From NCBI RefSeq assembly GCF_021568855.1, contig NZ_JAKGUG010000004.1:124001-188000 (forward strand): 64,000 bases of DNA, given 5' to 3'. Of the stretch, positions 1 to 8,400 are shown in pieces. Source of the DNA: Dethiosulfovibrio russensis. Its GTDB lineage: Bacteria; Synergistota; Synergistia; Synergistales; Dethiosulfovibrionaceae. The position numbers and the translations under genes are program-made. Below the pieces are notes generated by a model. That model saw only the letters and a list, made by a program, of their open reading frames with translations. It was not told the DNA's origin and did no database searches. Numbering within the stretch: position 1 is the first letter of the stretch; every line of letters begins with the position of its first letter.

Positions 1-68
1 GCTAAACCGGTACTCACCGCTGAAACGACCAACATAGCGGCCAAAGCGCACATCACAGATTTTCTCAT
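1..68 (-). CDS. Exported protein, N-terminal signal peptide only (partial)
   Basis: Only the first 22 codons are inside the window; the rest lies beyond base 1. The start ATG at 68-66 follows a GGGGAGGT Shine-Dalgarno. The encoded start, MRKSVMCALAAMLVVSAVS, is a basic N-terminus followed by a hydrophobic stretch, as in a Sec signal peptide. The gene has a strong promoter and is divergent from a FadR-type regulator. That arrangement is common for substrate-binding subunits of organic-acid or TRAP-type transporters, but the mature protein is not visible and its function is unknown. Confidence 0.6.
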   Translation of the reverse strand, partial: MRKSVMCALAAMLVVSAVSTGL

Positions 69-89
69 CTTCTTCTTACCTCCCCTTCT

Positions 90-112
90 TGGTTGGACCA
101 ATGGTACTACCA
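90..112. promoter_or_regulatory. Tandem TGGT-N3-ACCA operators for a GntR/FadR-family regulator
   Basis: TGGTTGGACCA (90-100) and TGGTACTACCA (102-112) both fit the TGGT-N3-ACCA core bound by PdhR and LldR-type members of the FadR subfamily. Their centres are 12 bases apart. They lie between the -10 of the minus-strand promoter and its Shine-Dalgarno, where a bound repressor would block elongation. The adjacent divergent gntR is the obvious candidate regulator (inference). Confidence 0.6.
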
Positions 113-123
113 AAACCGAGGAC

Positions 124-152
124 ATTATATTAGAATAGGGATCGCTTGACAA
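124..152 (-). promoter_or_regulatory. Sigma70-type promoter of the exported-protein gene
   Basis: On the minus strand there is TTGTCA (152-147), a 17-base spacer and a perfect TATAAT (129-124). The predicted transcript starts near 117 and has a leader of about 50 bases that carries both operator-like palindromes. Confidence 0.7.
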
Positions 153-188
153 CACCGAATAGGATCTACACGGAGGGGATGGAACAAG

Positions 189-881
189 ATGGAAAGTAAG
201 AGGAAGAACCTTATAGATAGAATAGCCGAACTTATAGAGGGAGGGGATTTCCCCTTGGGGAAACTCCCCTCCGAGAGGGATTTCGCCGAGACCCTAGGGG
301 TTAGCAGAGGCCTCTTGAGAGAGGCACTGGTCACCATGGAGGGCATGGGCATACTGGACATAAAGGGCAGAGAGGGAATATACGTCACAGGAAGGGACAT
401 AGCCTCAAGCCTGGACGGGGTGATATCGGGGGTCATGCTGTGGCCTCACGAGACCATGGATCAGCTGATGGAGATGAGACGTCTGGTCGAGATTCCCGCG
501 TCCGGACTGGCTGCGAGACGAAGGGACGAATCGGACGTAGACAGAATGAGAAAATGCCTAAAAGAACTGGAAAAACTGGAGAAATCATCTACCGACTCCG
601 ACGGAGCCAGATGGGACTCGCTTCTCCATATGTCGGTGGTGGACGGAGCAAAAAACAAGCTTTTATCCAGGGTATTCGAGGGGGTCGCCCTCCTCATGGA
701 ACGGTATATAGGGGACACCAGGAGGAGACTCTTCGCCAATCCCGGGCTTCCCGACGAGGTGCTGTATCAACACCGAGAGCTGGTGAATGCCGTTGAGATC
801 GGCGACGACAGCAGGGCCATGGAGATCACAGAGGACCACCTCAGGATAGCCGACCGCCTGTTCCGACAGGGGCATCCCTAA
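189..881 (+). CDS. GntR-family (FadR subfamily) transcriptional regulator
   Basis: 230 residues, the usual size for the FadR subfamily. The N-terminal winged helix includes the typical helix-turn-helix region around residues 29-52 (KLPSERDFAETLGVSRGLLR), followed by the wing. The C-terminal part, from about residue 85, is an all-helical FCD-type ligand domain that in this family binds small carboxylates. The start ATG at 189 has a GGAGGGG-type Shine-Dalgarno about 10 bases upstream. It is divergent from the exported-protein gene and faces two TGGT-N3-ACCA palindromes, so it probably controls that gene in response to an organic acid or amino-acid-derived effector (inference). Its stop codon is interleaved with that of convergent recX. 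Confidence 0.85.
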   Translation: MESKRKNLIDRIAELIEGGDFPLGKLPSERDFAETLGVSRGLLREALVTMEGMGILDIKGREGIYVTGRDIASSLDGVISGVMLWPHETMDQLMEMRRLVEIPASGLAARRRDESDVDRMRKCLKELEKLEKSSTDSDGARWDSLLHMSVVDGAKNKLLSRVFEGVALLMERYIGDTRRRLFANPGLPDEVLYQHRELVNAVEIGDDSRAMEITEDHLRIADRLFRQGHP

Positions 882-1315
882 TCGGGTCGGTCGTATCTCC
901 GGACGTCGTCTCCCAGAGCTCTGTAGACGACGTCTCCGGGGAACCCCCTGCGAAAGAGCCTTCCCTCTATTTTCCGGGGCTCGATCCCGACGGAACGCCA
1001 TCCCTCGGCCAGACGGACCGCTCTTTCCTCCTCGTCTATATCGGCCTCCTCTATGGCCTCCAATATAAAATCGGAGGGTATTCCTCTGGAGCGAAGCTCG
1101 TCTCTGATACGTCTTACCGACCAGTCGGGATGGCCGTCCACGAACAGGATAGCGTAGGCCCGATCGTCTATCAGTCCCAGCTCCTCATAGCGATTCAAGA
1201 GAGCCTCTGTCGTGGACCGCTCGCAACCCTTTCGCCTCAGCCGGACGAAAAGCTCCTTCCTGGGGTATACCCCTCTTCCCAGTAGATTCTGAAGGTATCT
1301 CTCGTGTCGATCCAA
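878..1315 (-). CDS. recX: RecX-family regulatory protein
   Basis: About 145 residues with the three-helix repeats of RecX, a small modulator of RecA filaments. Typical segments are the region around ELGLIDDRAYA and the final repeat around IEGRLFRRGFPGDVV. I chose the TTG at 1315 because GGGAGGTGAT lies three bases before it. A longer frame beginning with TTG at 1348 would overlap recG by 17 bases and lacks a good ribosome site. It is last in the run sepF-divIVA-recG-recX. The 3' end is convergent with the GntR gene and the two stop codons share the bases CTAA. Confidence 0.8.
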   Translation of the reverse strand: MDRHERYLQNLLGRGVYPRKELFVRLRRKGCERSTTEALLNRYEELGLIDDRAYAILFVDGHPDWSVRRIRDELRSRGIPSDFILEAIEEADIDEEERAVRLAEGWRSVGIEPRKIEGRLFRRGFPGDVVYRALGDDVRRYDRPD

Positions 1316-1331
1316 CGGATCACCTCCCGGA

Positions 1332-3395
1332 TCAAGCGGTACCGGCAAGCTCCAGCTTCTCCCGGTACATCCTGAAGACCATCTCCCTCACTGCCGGAAT
1401 CGAATCCAGGGCGGGATCTCGCCCCACCATATCGATCGCGATCCTCCTGGCCAGAGTCAAAAGATCCTCGTCCCTTATCAGATCGGCCACCTTGAAATCG
1501 GTAAGCCCGTGCTGTCTGGTCCCACATATCTCACCTGGACCTCTAATCGCCATGTCAGCCTCGGCCACCTCGAATCCGTCGGAGCTGGAGCAGATGGCCT
1601 CGAGCCGTCTGTTGCCGTCATGGGTTCCCGGCTTTCCCAACAAAAAACACCAGGACTGTTCATCGCTTCGTCCGACCCTTCCTCTTAGCTGATGAAGCTG
1701 GGAGAGACCGAAACGCTCGGCTCCCTCTATGACCATCACAGTCGCCTCTGGAACGTCGACCCCGACCTCTATCACAGTGGTCGACGCCAGAAGAGGACTC
1801 TCTCCGGAGGCGAATTCCTCCATAACCGATCGTCGCTCCTCCATGGACATCCTGCCGTGAAGCATGGACACCCTTTTCGATCCGAAACGGCGAACCAGAA
1901 AGTCGAACCTCTCCTCCAGAGGACGGGCATTCAGATGCTCGCTCTCCTCTATGAGGGGACAGACCCAGAAAACCCTCCTGCCCCTGTCCATCTCCGAATC
2001 CAGAAAGCCGTAGAGATCGTCCACCTTATGCTCCCCTATCCACCTGGTCTTGACCGGAATCCGTCCTTTCGGCATCGTCTTTATCACAGATACGGAGAGA
2101 TCTCCATACACCGACAGGGCCAGGGTGCGAGGGATCGGAGTGGCAGTCATGACCAAGACGTGGGGCATCTCGCCTTTTCCTCCAAGAGCTCCCCTTTGAA
2201 GCACGCCGAATCGGTGCTGCTCGTCTATCACGATCAGCCCCAACCTGTGAAAGACCACGTCCTCCTGAATGACAGCGTGAGTGCCTATGATCAGATCGAC
2301 CGAGCCTTCGGCTATTTCCTTCAGAAAAGCTCTCCGTTCCCTGGCAGAAAGTCCACCTGTTAGCAGGCCGACCTTGACTCCGTGAGGCTCCAGAAAGGAC
2401 CTCAGCCTTATAGCGTGCTGCTGGGCCAATATCGAGGTCGGGACCATAAGAGCCGCCTGGGTTCCCCCGTCGACGGCCTGCATCATGGCAAGAGTCGCCA
2501 CGGCGGTCTTACCGGATCCGACGTCCCCCTGAAGAAGACGGTTCATCGTCACCTCCGAGGACATATCCGTACCTATCTCGGCCAGTACCCTGCTCTGATC
2601 CTCGGTGAGCTCGAACGGCAGGGAATCCTCGATCTTCCGTCTGAGAGGACCTCCCATAGGAAGCCTAGGTGCTCCTCGAAGCTCCCCTACGGATCGTCTA
2701 CGGATGGCAAGGCCGATCTGAAGCATAAAGAGCTCGTCGAAAGCCAGACGACGGCGGGCTCTTTTCCAGCTCTCCGGAGAGACGGGGCAGTGCATCTCCC
2801 TTATAGCCGAACCGAGGGGCTCCAGGTCCAGATTCCTCAGGATCGACTCCGGCATATGGTCCTCCAGTTCGGGCAAAACCTGATCGAGTAATCTACGTAT
2901 AGTCTTTCTCAGCCACCGATCGGAGAGGCCGGCGGTGAGGGAGTATACGGCGGCGATCCCTCCGATCTGCACGGGAACCTCGTCCTCCCCGAGGATCTCG
3001 AACTCGGGGGCCACGAACTGAGACATTCCGCCCTCCCTGGCGATCTTCCCGTAAAGGGCCACCCTGGTCCCCGAGGTCAAGAGACGATCCAGTCCCTTGC
3101 GGTTGAACCATAGAGCGGATGCCAAGCCGTGATCGTCGCTCACGATGGCTCTGGTCAGTGATATCCTCTTTTTAACGGACAGACGGCTGTCGGTGGACAC
3201 CACCGTAACGATGGAGGCCGCCACGGTATCGGCCTGAAGATCCTTCAAAGGCACTATTCGTCGTCTATCCTCGTAGCGACGGGGGAAAAAAAAGAGCAGG
3301 TCCCCCAAAGTGCGAACCCCCAGCCTTTCCAGCCGAGACGCCTTGACGGGACCCACTCCGTTGAGATACCGGATGGAATTGTCCAAAACGGTCAC
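1332..3395 (-). CDS. recG: ATP-dependent DNA helicase RecG
   Basis: 687 residues, normal for RecG, the branch-migration helicase that regresses stalled forks and processes Holliday junctions. The N-terminal wedge/OB domain covers about residues 50-150. Walker A is at about 289-298 (QGDVGSGKTA) and the DEQH box at 391-394. The C-terminal part contains the RecG-type RGPGEICGTRQHG segment. The start is GTG at 3395, overlapping the divIVA stop by four bases, with a GGAGGAGGG ribosome site inside the end of divIVA. Coupling to a division-gene cluster is common in Gram-positive-like clusters. Confidence 0.96.
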   Translation of the reverse strand: MTVLDNSIRYLNGVGPVKASRLERLGVRTLGDLLFFFPRRYEDRRRIVPLKDLQADTVAASIVTVVSTDSRLSVKKRISLTRAIVSDDHGLASALWFNRKGLDRLLTSGTRVALYGKIAREGGMSQFVAPEFEILGEDEVPVQIGGIAAVYSLTAGLSDRWLRKTIRRLLDQVLPELEDHMPESILRNLDLEPLGSAIREMHCPVSPESWKRARRRLAFDELFMLQIGLAIRRRSVGELRGAPRLPMGGPLRRKIEDSLPFELTEDQSRVLAEIGTDMSSEVTMNRLLQGDVGSGKTAVATLAMMQAVDGGTQAALMVPTSILAQQHAIRLRSFLEPHGVKVGLLTGGLSARERRAFLKEIAEGSVDLIIGTHAVIQEDVVFHRLGLIVIDEQHRFGVLQRGALGGKGEMPHVLVMTATPIPRTLALSVYGDLSVSVIKTMPKGRIPVKTRWIGEHKVDDLYGFLDSEMDRGRRVFWVCPLIEESEHLNARPLEERFDFLVRRFGSKRVSMLHGRMSMEERRSVMEEFASGESPLLASTTVIEVGVDVPEATVMVIEGAERFGLSQLHQLRGRVGRSDEQSWCFLLGKPGTHDGNRRLEAICSSSDGFEVAEADMAIRGPGEICGTRQHGLTDFKVADLIRDEDLLTLARRIAIDMVGRDPALDSIPAVREMVFRMYREKLELAGTA

Positions 3396-3865
3396 GGAAA
3401 GGAGCCCTCCTCCTCTCTGTCCGATCCCTCGACAAGACTGCTGAAACGGACCAGAAGAGACCTGAAATCGGCCAGAAACATCTCCTTGGTCTTACGGGCC
3501 TCGTCGCACTGGCGCAGGAGGTCGTCTTTCTTGCCTCTGGCCTCGTTAATGATGCCCTCGGCTCGGCTTCTCGCCTCCGCCACTATGGCATCGGCCTCCT
3601 TCCTGGCCGATCCGAGCCGTTCCTCCGAGCTTCTTTGAGCCATAAGCAGGGCCTCCTGAAGGGAATCCCTTAAAGTATCGTATTCTCCCATCTTTTCCTG
3701 CATCCTTCTGATCTCCTGTTCCAGCTCGGCCTGACGTTCCGCCGAGTACTGAAGGGTATCGGCGACCTGATCGAGAAAGTCCTCGACCTCGTCGGGATTA
3801 TAGCCTCTTATGGTCCTGGAGAAGGAGACGTTCTCGACGTCCAGAACCGTGACGAGACTAGTCAC
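3392..3865 (-). CDS. divIVA: DivIVA-family cell division/polarity protein
   Basis: About 157 residues. The N-terminal domain carries the family core FSRTIRGYNPDEVEDFLDQV, which in DivIVA binds curved membrane. It is followed by a long, highly charged coiled coil. I place the start at the GTG at 3865 with AGGAG seven bases upstream. The longer frame to 3895 reaches into the end of sepF and adds residues unlike the family. It sits directly after sepF, as in the ylm cluster of Firmicutes. Overlaps: start with sepF stop, end with recG start. Confidence 0.85.
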   Translation of the reverse strand: MTSLVTVLDVENVSFSRTIRGYNPDEVEDFLDQVADTLQYSAERQAELEQEIRRMQEKMGEYDTLRDSLQEALLMAQRSSEERLGSARKEADAIVAEARSRAEGIINEARGKKDDLLRQCDEARKTKEMFLADFRSLLVRFSSLVEGSDREEEGSFP

Positions 3866-4295
3866 CAGAGTTCTCCTGCCTCTCCTCTCCGGCAACCCAT
3901 TCCTCGCAGGCGGTCTTCACAGGTGTCGCGAGAAAACTGCTCCTGGATACCCTGAGCAGACTACCCTTGGAAGCTGCGATGACCTCGTTTATAGCGGTCA
4001 ACAGATCGTTCCCCAGATCCAGGTCGACACCCTGAAGGTCGATCAATATCAGCCGTCCCTGCCTCAGAGCGGAGAGAAGATCGTCCTTCAATTCCAGACA
4101 GTCCGACCCTCTGCACAGAATGACCTCCGCCTTTGGAGGAAGAGGCCTCATGACCCTCTCGAGCCGTTCCTCCCTAGAGGTTTCAACCGCCGGGGGGATC
4201 TCGTCGAGACCGTTTTCCTTATGGGATGTGATTACTATATCGTCGTCGTCGTAATCGTCGGTCATGCCCAAAAGCTCGAAAAGCCGATTCAACAT
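3858..4295 (-). CDS. sepF: SepF (YlmF)-like cell division protein
   Basis: About 145 residues. It begins MLNRLFELLGM, a plausible amphipathic membrane-targeting helix, followed by a very acidic linker (about residues 12-17). A C-terminal SepF domain follows, with the characteristic stretch LILIDLQGVDLDLGNDLLTA. SepF anchors and bundles FtsZ at the septum. ATG at 4295 is the first good start after the yggS stop at 4301; GGAGG lies about 10 bases upstream. A longer frame extends to 4499 inside yggS and is rejected. The order yggS-sepF-divIVA supports the assignment. Confidence 0.85.
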   Translation of the reverse strand: MLNRLFELLGMTDDYDDDDIVITSHKENGLDEIPPAVETSREERLERVMRPLPPKAEVILCRGSDCLELKDDLLSALRQGRLILIDLQGVDLDLGNDLLTAINEVIAASKGSLLRVSRSSFLATPVKTACEEWVAGEERQENSGD

Positions 4296-4300
4296 ATCCT

Positions 4301-5017
4301 TTACTGCCTCCGTTCCCTCTCTCCGAAAATAGCCGAACCTACCCTCACGATGGTGCTTCCCTCTTCTATAGCCAGCTCGAAATCGCCGCTCATTCCCATG
4401 GAAAGTTCCGGCAGAGGCCGTCCGAACTCCTTCGTCGCTCGATCTCTTAGCTCTCTCAGAACTCCAAAAGCCCTGCCTATACGGACTTGGTCGTCGCAAA
4501 GAGGCCCCACGGTCATCAAGCCCACAGGGTTCAAATGACCGCAGGAAGAGAAAATCCCATCCAGAAGGTCCAGGGTCTCCTCCGGAGATATGCCGTGCTT
4601 GGAGGCCTCTCCCGAGGTATTCACCTCTATCATTATATCGTAAGGGGCCTTATCGAACTCCAGCGCCAGACGATCCAGGGTCTCGGCCAGACGCAGGCTG
4701 TCCACACTGTGGATCACGTCGAAAAGAGCCATCGCTTTTCTCGCCTTGTTTCTCTGTAGATGGCCTATCAGATGCCAGGGAATGGAGAGGTCTTCCGGCC
4801 AATTCTCCATCTTCCCCTCCGCCTCCTGAACCCTGTTCTCGCCCAGGGCCCATACCAAACCGGTCCTGGCGACGGGGAGAATCCTCTCGACCGGGTGGGT
4901 CTTGGTGACCCCTAACAGGCGAACGTCCTCCGGACGTCTGCCGGAACGAAGGGCCGCCTCGGCCATACGGTCCAGAACCTCTCTAACTTGAACTTCACAA
5001 TCAACAGGATCTACCAC
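4301..5017 (-). CDS. yggS: YggS/YlmE-family pyridoxal phosphate homeostasis protein
   Basis: 238 residues with a fold-type III PLP-binding barrel resembling the alanine racemase N-terminal domain. The family PLP-lysine segment is visible as RLLGVTKTHPVERI (about residue 37). HSVDSLRLAETLD and the phosphate-binding SMGMSGDFELAIEEGSTIVR near the C-terminus are also typical. Members bind PLP and keep its level and amino-acid pools in balance rather than acting as racemases. The start is GTG at 5017, overlapping the upstream gene by seven bases. Confidence 0.92.
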   Translation of the reverse strand: MVDPVDCEVQVREVLDRMAEAALRSGRRPEDVRLLGVTKTHPVERILPVARTGLVWALGENRVQEAEGKMENWPEDLSIPWHLIGHLQRNKARKAMALFDVIHSVDSLRLAETLDRLALEFDKAPYDIMIEVNTSGEASKHGISPEETLDLLDGIFSSCGHLNPVGLMTVGPLCDDQVRIGRAFGVLRELRDRATKEFGRPLPELSMGMSGDFELAIEEGSTIVRVGSAIFGERERRQ

Positions 5018-5931
5018 AACTTTATCCTCCCCTCTTGAGCGGTCATTCCGTTCAATAATACAAGACTCCCGGGGTTTAATCCAGCCTCCACCATAAAACG
5101 ACCTCCGTCCACAGGAAACCCCTCGACCTCCCGGAAGGAGACCTTGTTCCCGTCGAGGACGAAAACTCCCCTTACCCCCTGACGTATCACCACCGCCGAA
5201 TCGGGAACAGCCACCCCTCTACCCTCTCCTCCGTTGACGAAAAGCCGGAGTTCCCTCCGGGCCACTACGTCCGCCGGGAAGAAGGGCAGATTGACGTAAA
5301 GCTTGACGGTATGGCCCATCCTCTGAGCAACCCGGACCTCCCCACTGTAGGGCACTCCCAATGGATCCAGCCTGAACTCCACGGTCCCCCCGTCTATGTC
5401 GGCACTGAGGGAATCGGTCAGAGGACAGTAGAACACGCACCGGAGGGTCTGAGGCTGGGGTATCAGCTTGCCTATGACCCTGTCCCTCCTTATCTCCGAG
5501 AGGTCCTGAAAAAAGAGGGTCCCCGGCGGCTCCGGCAAAGACGCCGACCCGGGCCATATGGAAGAATATCTCCACTTGCCCTCGAGACCGTCCAGACCTG
5601 GGACGAAATATCCCTTGCGAGAAGAGTATATGGAAAAGCTCTTTCCGCCTCTCAAGACGGTTCCCACCAGATCTCCCTTCCCCACGACAGCGGGAGATGA
5701 GCCGTATCTGTACTGGATCGACCCTCTGACCCTCGAGCTTACCAGTTCCTCCCGCCATATCAAAACCGCTCTGACCGGGATATCGTCCCTGTAGAATACG
5801 GTCCTGGCGTTCACCAGATCGGGGACGGATCCGGATGTATGCCACCACCAGGCCATATAAACCGAGACCACGGCGACCACGATAAAGGTCACGAACGATA
5901 TGTAGGCGACGTGCAGTCCCTTGGATTTCAT
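5011..5931 (-). CDS. HlyD-like membrane-anchored protein of the division cluster
   Basis: About 306 residues. A single transmembrane helix near residues 7-30 is followed by a large extracytoplasmic beta-rich region. Two segments look like the hairpin/lipoyl and beta-barrel parts of HlyD/MFP adaptor proteins (VVGKGDLVGTVL; SAVVIRQGVRGVFVLDGNKV). No long coiled coil is present, so it is not a full adaptor. Start ATG 5931 has AGGAGGG five bases upstream; the longer frame to 5958 has no ribosome site. In several Clostridia a similar HlyD-like protein precedes yggS-sepF. Role in division or envelope biogenesis is inference. Confidence 0.65.
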   Translation of the reverse strand: MKSKGLHVAYISFVTFIVVAVVSVYMAWWWHTSGSVPDLVNARTVFYRDDIPVRAVLIWREELVSSRVRGSIQYRYGSSPAVVGKGDLVGTVLRGGKSFSIYSSRKGYFVPGLDGLEGKWRYSSIWPGSASLPEPPGTLFFQDLSEIRRDRVIGKLIPQPQTLRCVFYCPLTDSLSADIDGGTVEFRLDPLGVPYSGEVRVAQRMGHTVKLYVNLPFFPADVVARRELRLFVNGGEGRGVAVPDSAVVIRQGVRGVFVLDGNKVSFREVEGFPVDGGRFMVEAGLNPGSLVLLNGMTAQEGRIKLW

Positions 5932-6223
5932 CGAAGCCCTCCTAGATCGCTTATGCACCGCCTATTTTACAACAGCACCGTTTTTTTTTTCTATCGAGCC
6001 TCACACTTTATCACGATAAAAAACAAAGATCGCACAAACAAGACATGCTCAATTCGAAGAAACCATAGCTAAAAACGATCAAATCACATGTATACGCATG
6101 CGCTTCAAGGTCAAAATAGCAAAAAAACAGAAAAACCTCTTGCACAAAAAAGAAACGGATGGTATAAAGGGGCATCTTTTTTTTGCAGGACACAGGAACT
6201 GAAGACGAGGAGGGGAAAGAAAC
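5932..6223. other. Divergent intergenic region, AT-rich
   Basis: This gap between two divergent units is clearly richer in A and T than its surroundings. It holds the glnN promoter near its right end and presumably the promoter of the HlyD-like/yggS/sepF operon on the left. I could not pick a convincing -35/-10 pair for the latter and found no gene. Confidence 0.6.
6140..6168 (+). promoter_or_regulatory. Sigma70-type promoter of glnN
   Basis: TTGCAC (6140-6145), a 17-base spacer and TATAAA (6163-6168). Transcription would start near 6175, giving a leader of about 50 bases to the ATG at 6224. The leader carries GGAGGGGAAAG as ribosome site. Confidence 0.7.
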
Positions 6224-8341
6224 ATGGAGATATCCAGACCAAAGGAAATTTTCGGGATGAACGTACTCGACAGAAAGACCATGAAGGAAGTTCTCCCGGA
6301 CGAGATCTATCGCAAACTGGTGACAGCCATCGAGGGCGGACAGAAACTGGACATATCGGTGGCGGATTTCGTGGCTACCGCCATGAAGGAATGGGCAGTG
6401 TCCAAGGGAGCCACCCATTACACCCACTGGTTCCTTCCAAGAACCGAGACGACCGCCGAAAAGCACATGGCGTTTCTCACCACCGACGAATCGGGAGCCC
6501 CTATGGACTCGTTCAGCGGGATGGAGCTGGTCCGAAGCGAACCGGACGCCTCGTCCTTTCCCTCCGGAGGGATAAGGTCCACCTTCGAGGCCAGAGGATA
6601 CAGCACATGGGACCCCTCAAGCCCAGCCTTTGTGGTGAGAAGTCCTAAGGGAGCGACTTTATGCATACCATCTGTCTTTATATCCTACGACGGAACCCCT
6701 CTGGACATGAAAACCCCTCTGCTAAAATCGATAGACGTGGTCCGGAATAAATCGATGCGTCTACTGAAGCTCTTCGGCAACAGGAGCGTCAGATCCGTGG
6801 ACGTCACCGTGGGAGGCGAGCAGGAATACTTCCTGGTGGACGAAGAGAAAGCCAGAAAGAGACCGGACATCATGAAATGCGGTCGCACCCTCATAGGGGC
6901 TCCCTCGCCTTTGGAGCAGACCGTAGAAGCCCACTATTTCGGCTCGATACACCCGAGGACGCTGGCCTACATGGAAGACGTCGAGAGGGACATGTACCGA
7001 ATGGGACAGATCCTCAAGACCAGACACAACGAGGTCGCCCCCTGTCAGTTCGAGTTCGCCCCAGACATAGCCGAGGGAAATCTGGGATGCGACCAGAACC
7101 ACATACTGATGGAGATAATGAAGAAGATGGCCATCAGACACGGCTTCAAGCTGATGCTCCACGAAAAGCCTTTCGCAGGCGTCAACGGAAGCGGCAAGCA
7201 TCTAAACTTCTCCCTGAGGGACAGCGAAGGGCGCAATCTGCTCAAGCCGTCCAGCAATCAGAGACGGAACATTCAGTTTCTGACCTTTCTGAGCGCCTTT
7301 CTGCTGGGAGTATCCAAACACGGAGGGCTTCTGAGGGCGGCTATAGCCTCTCCGGGCAACATGCACCGTCTAGGTGGACACGAGGCCCCTCCGGCGATAA
7401 TGAGCGTCTATCTGGGAGACCTGCTCACCCAGATACTGGACAATATAGAAAAGGGCCTGCCGGACAAGATGCCGTCCCGTTCCCTGATAGATCTGGGCCT
7501 CAACAGACTCCCGGCGGTAGTCGCGGACAATTCGGACAGAAACAGGACCTCTCCTATAGCCTTCACCGGCAACAAGTTCGAGTTCCGGGCGGTAGGCGCC
7601 CCTCAGGCCCTTGCGGGCCCTCTCACGGTTCTCCTGGCGGTGTGGAGCAAAGGGATCGAAGAGATGACGTCTATGATCGAACACAGGATATCGGAAGGTC
7701 GAATGGACGTCACCGACGCAGCCTTGGAGGCGATACGTCACGGGGCGAAGGAGAGCAGAGCGGTCCGTTTCGAGGGCAATGCCTACGCTCCCGAGTGGCA
7801 GAACGATGCGGCTAAAAGAGGGCTCACAGTGGCCAACACGACTCCGGAAGCTCTGGACCTGTATCTCATCCCGGAAAACCGTTCTCTCTTCGCAGATCTG
7901 GGAATAATGACCGAGAGAGAGGTGGAGGCCTATCACGAAATACGAACGGAGCAGTACGTAAACGCCATGGACGTCGAGATGGCGACTATGACCGCCATGA
8001 TAAGGGAAGGGGTGCTTCCCGCCGTCACCAGACAGATATCGCTTGAATCGGAGGCCATAAGGTCCCTCCCTGAGGAACTCCGCAAGGACATGGATCCCTG
8101 GAATAAATCTCTGAAAGAGCTGGTGACGCTCAAGAACGGTCTCATAACTGGAATAGAGAACCTAGACGACCTGAGACAGAGGGCAAATAACATGAACCTC
8201 TCCGAGAGGGCACGGATCGTAACGGAGGAGGCCCTCCCCCAGATGGCTGCCGTCAGAGGGATGAGCGACGCTGCGGAGCAGCTGGTGGCAGGAGACATAT
8301 GGCCCTACCCCAGATACAGGGATCTGCTCACCACAGAGTGA
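6224..8341 (+). CDS. glnN: Glutamine synthetase type III
   Basis: 705 residues, matching the roughly 700-residue GSIII family rather than GSI/II. GSIII assimilates ammonia by ATP-dependent amidation of glutamate in the cytoplasm, as a double hexameric ring. Visible family segments are FGMNVLD at the N-terminus, EQEYFLVD (metal-binding), NGSGKHLNFSL, the nucleotide/glutamate region LGGHEAPPAIMSV and NKFEFRAVGA. The ATG follows a GAGGAGGGG site and a strong promoter. It stands alone between divergent and convergent units. No PII gene or nitrogen regulator is adjacent. Confidence 0.96.
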   Translation: MEISRPKEIFGMNVLDRKTMKEVLPDEIYRKLVTAIEGGQKLDISVADFVATAMKEWAVSKGATHYTHWFLPRTETTAEKHMAFLTTDESGAPMDSFSGMELVRSEPDASSFPSGGIRSTFEARGYSTWDPSSPAFVVRSPKGATLCIPSVFISYDGTPLDMKTPLLKSIDVVRNKSMRLLKLFGNRSVRSVDVTVGGEQEYFLVDEEKARKRPDIMKCGRTLIGAPSPLEQTVEAHYFGSIHPRTLAYMEDVERDMYRMGQILKTRHNEVAPCQFEFAPDIAEGNLGCDQNHILMEIMKKMAIRHGFKLMLHEKPFAGVNGSGKHLNFSLRDSEGRNLLKPSSNQRRNIQFLTFLSAFLLGVSKHGGLLRAAIASPGNMHRLGGHEAPPAIMSVYLGDLLTQILDNIEKGLPDKMPSRSLIDLGLNRLPAVVADNSDRNRTSPIAFTGNKFEFRAVGAPQALAGPLTVLLAVWSKGIEEMTSMIEHRISEGRMDVTDAALEAIRHGAKESRAVRFEGNAYAPEWQNDAAKRGLTVANTTPEALDLYLIPENRSLFADLGIMTEREVEAYHEIRTEQYVNAMDVEMATMTAMIREGVLPAVTRQISLESEAIRSLPEELRKDMDPWNKSLKELVTLKNGLITGIENLDDLRQRANNMNLSERARIVTEEALPQMAAVRGMSDAAEQLVAGDIWPYPRYRDLLTTE

Positions 8342-8357
8342 AAAAATCTAAAAGGAA

Positions 8358-8394
8358 AAGCGGTGTGCCTTCCAACAAAGGAGGCGCACCGCTT
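8358..8394. terminator. Terminator between glnN and the response-regulator gene
   Basis: A 12-bp stem (AAGCGGTGTGCC with GGCGCACCGCTT, one wobble pair) closes a loop of about 13 bases. On the minus strand it is followed by a U-rich stretch, so it ends the type II secretion/two-component operon. On the plus strand it follows glnN by about 15 bases but has a poor T-tract. Confidence 0.75.
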
Positions 8395-8400
8395 GATATA

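Noticed and set aside
6877..7815. 312-residue frame within glnN on the same strand
   Set aside because: Out-of-frame with the intact glutamine synthetase; Arg/Ser/Gly-rich translation typical of a shifted frame.
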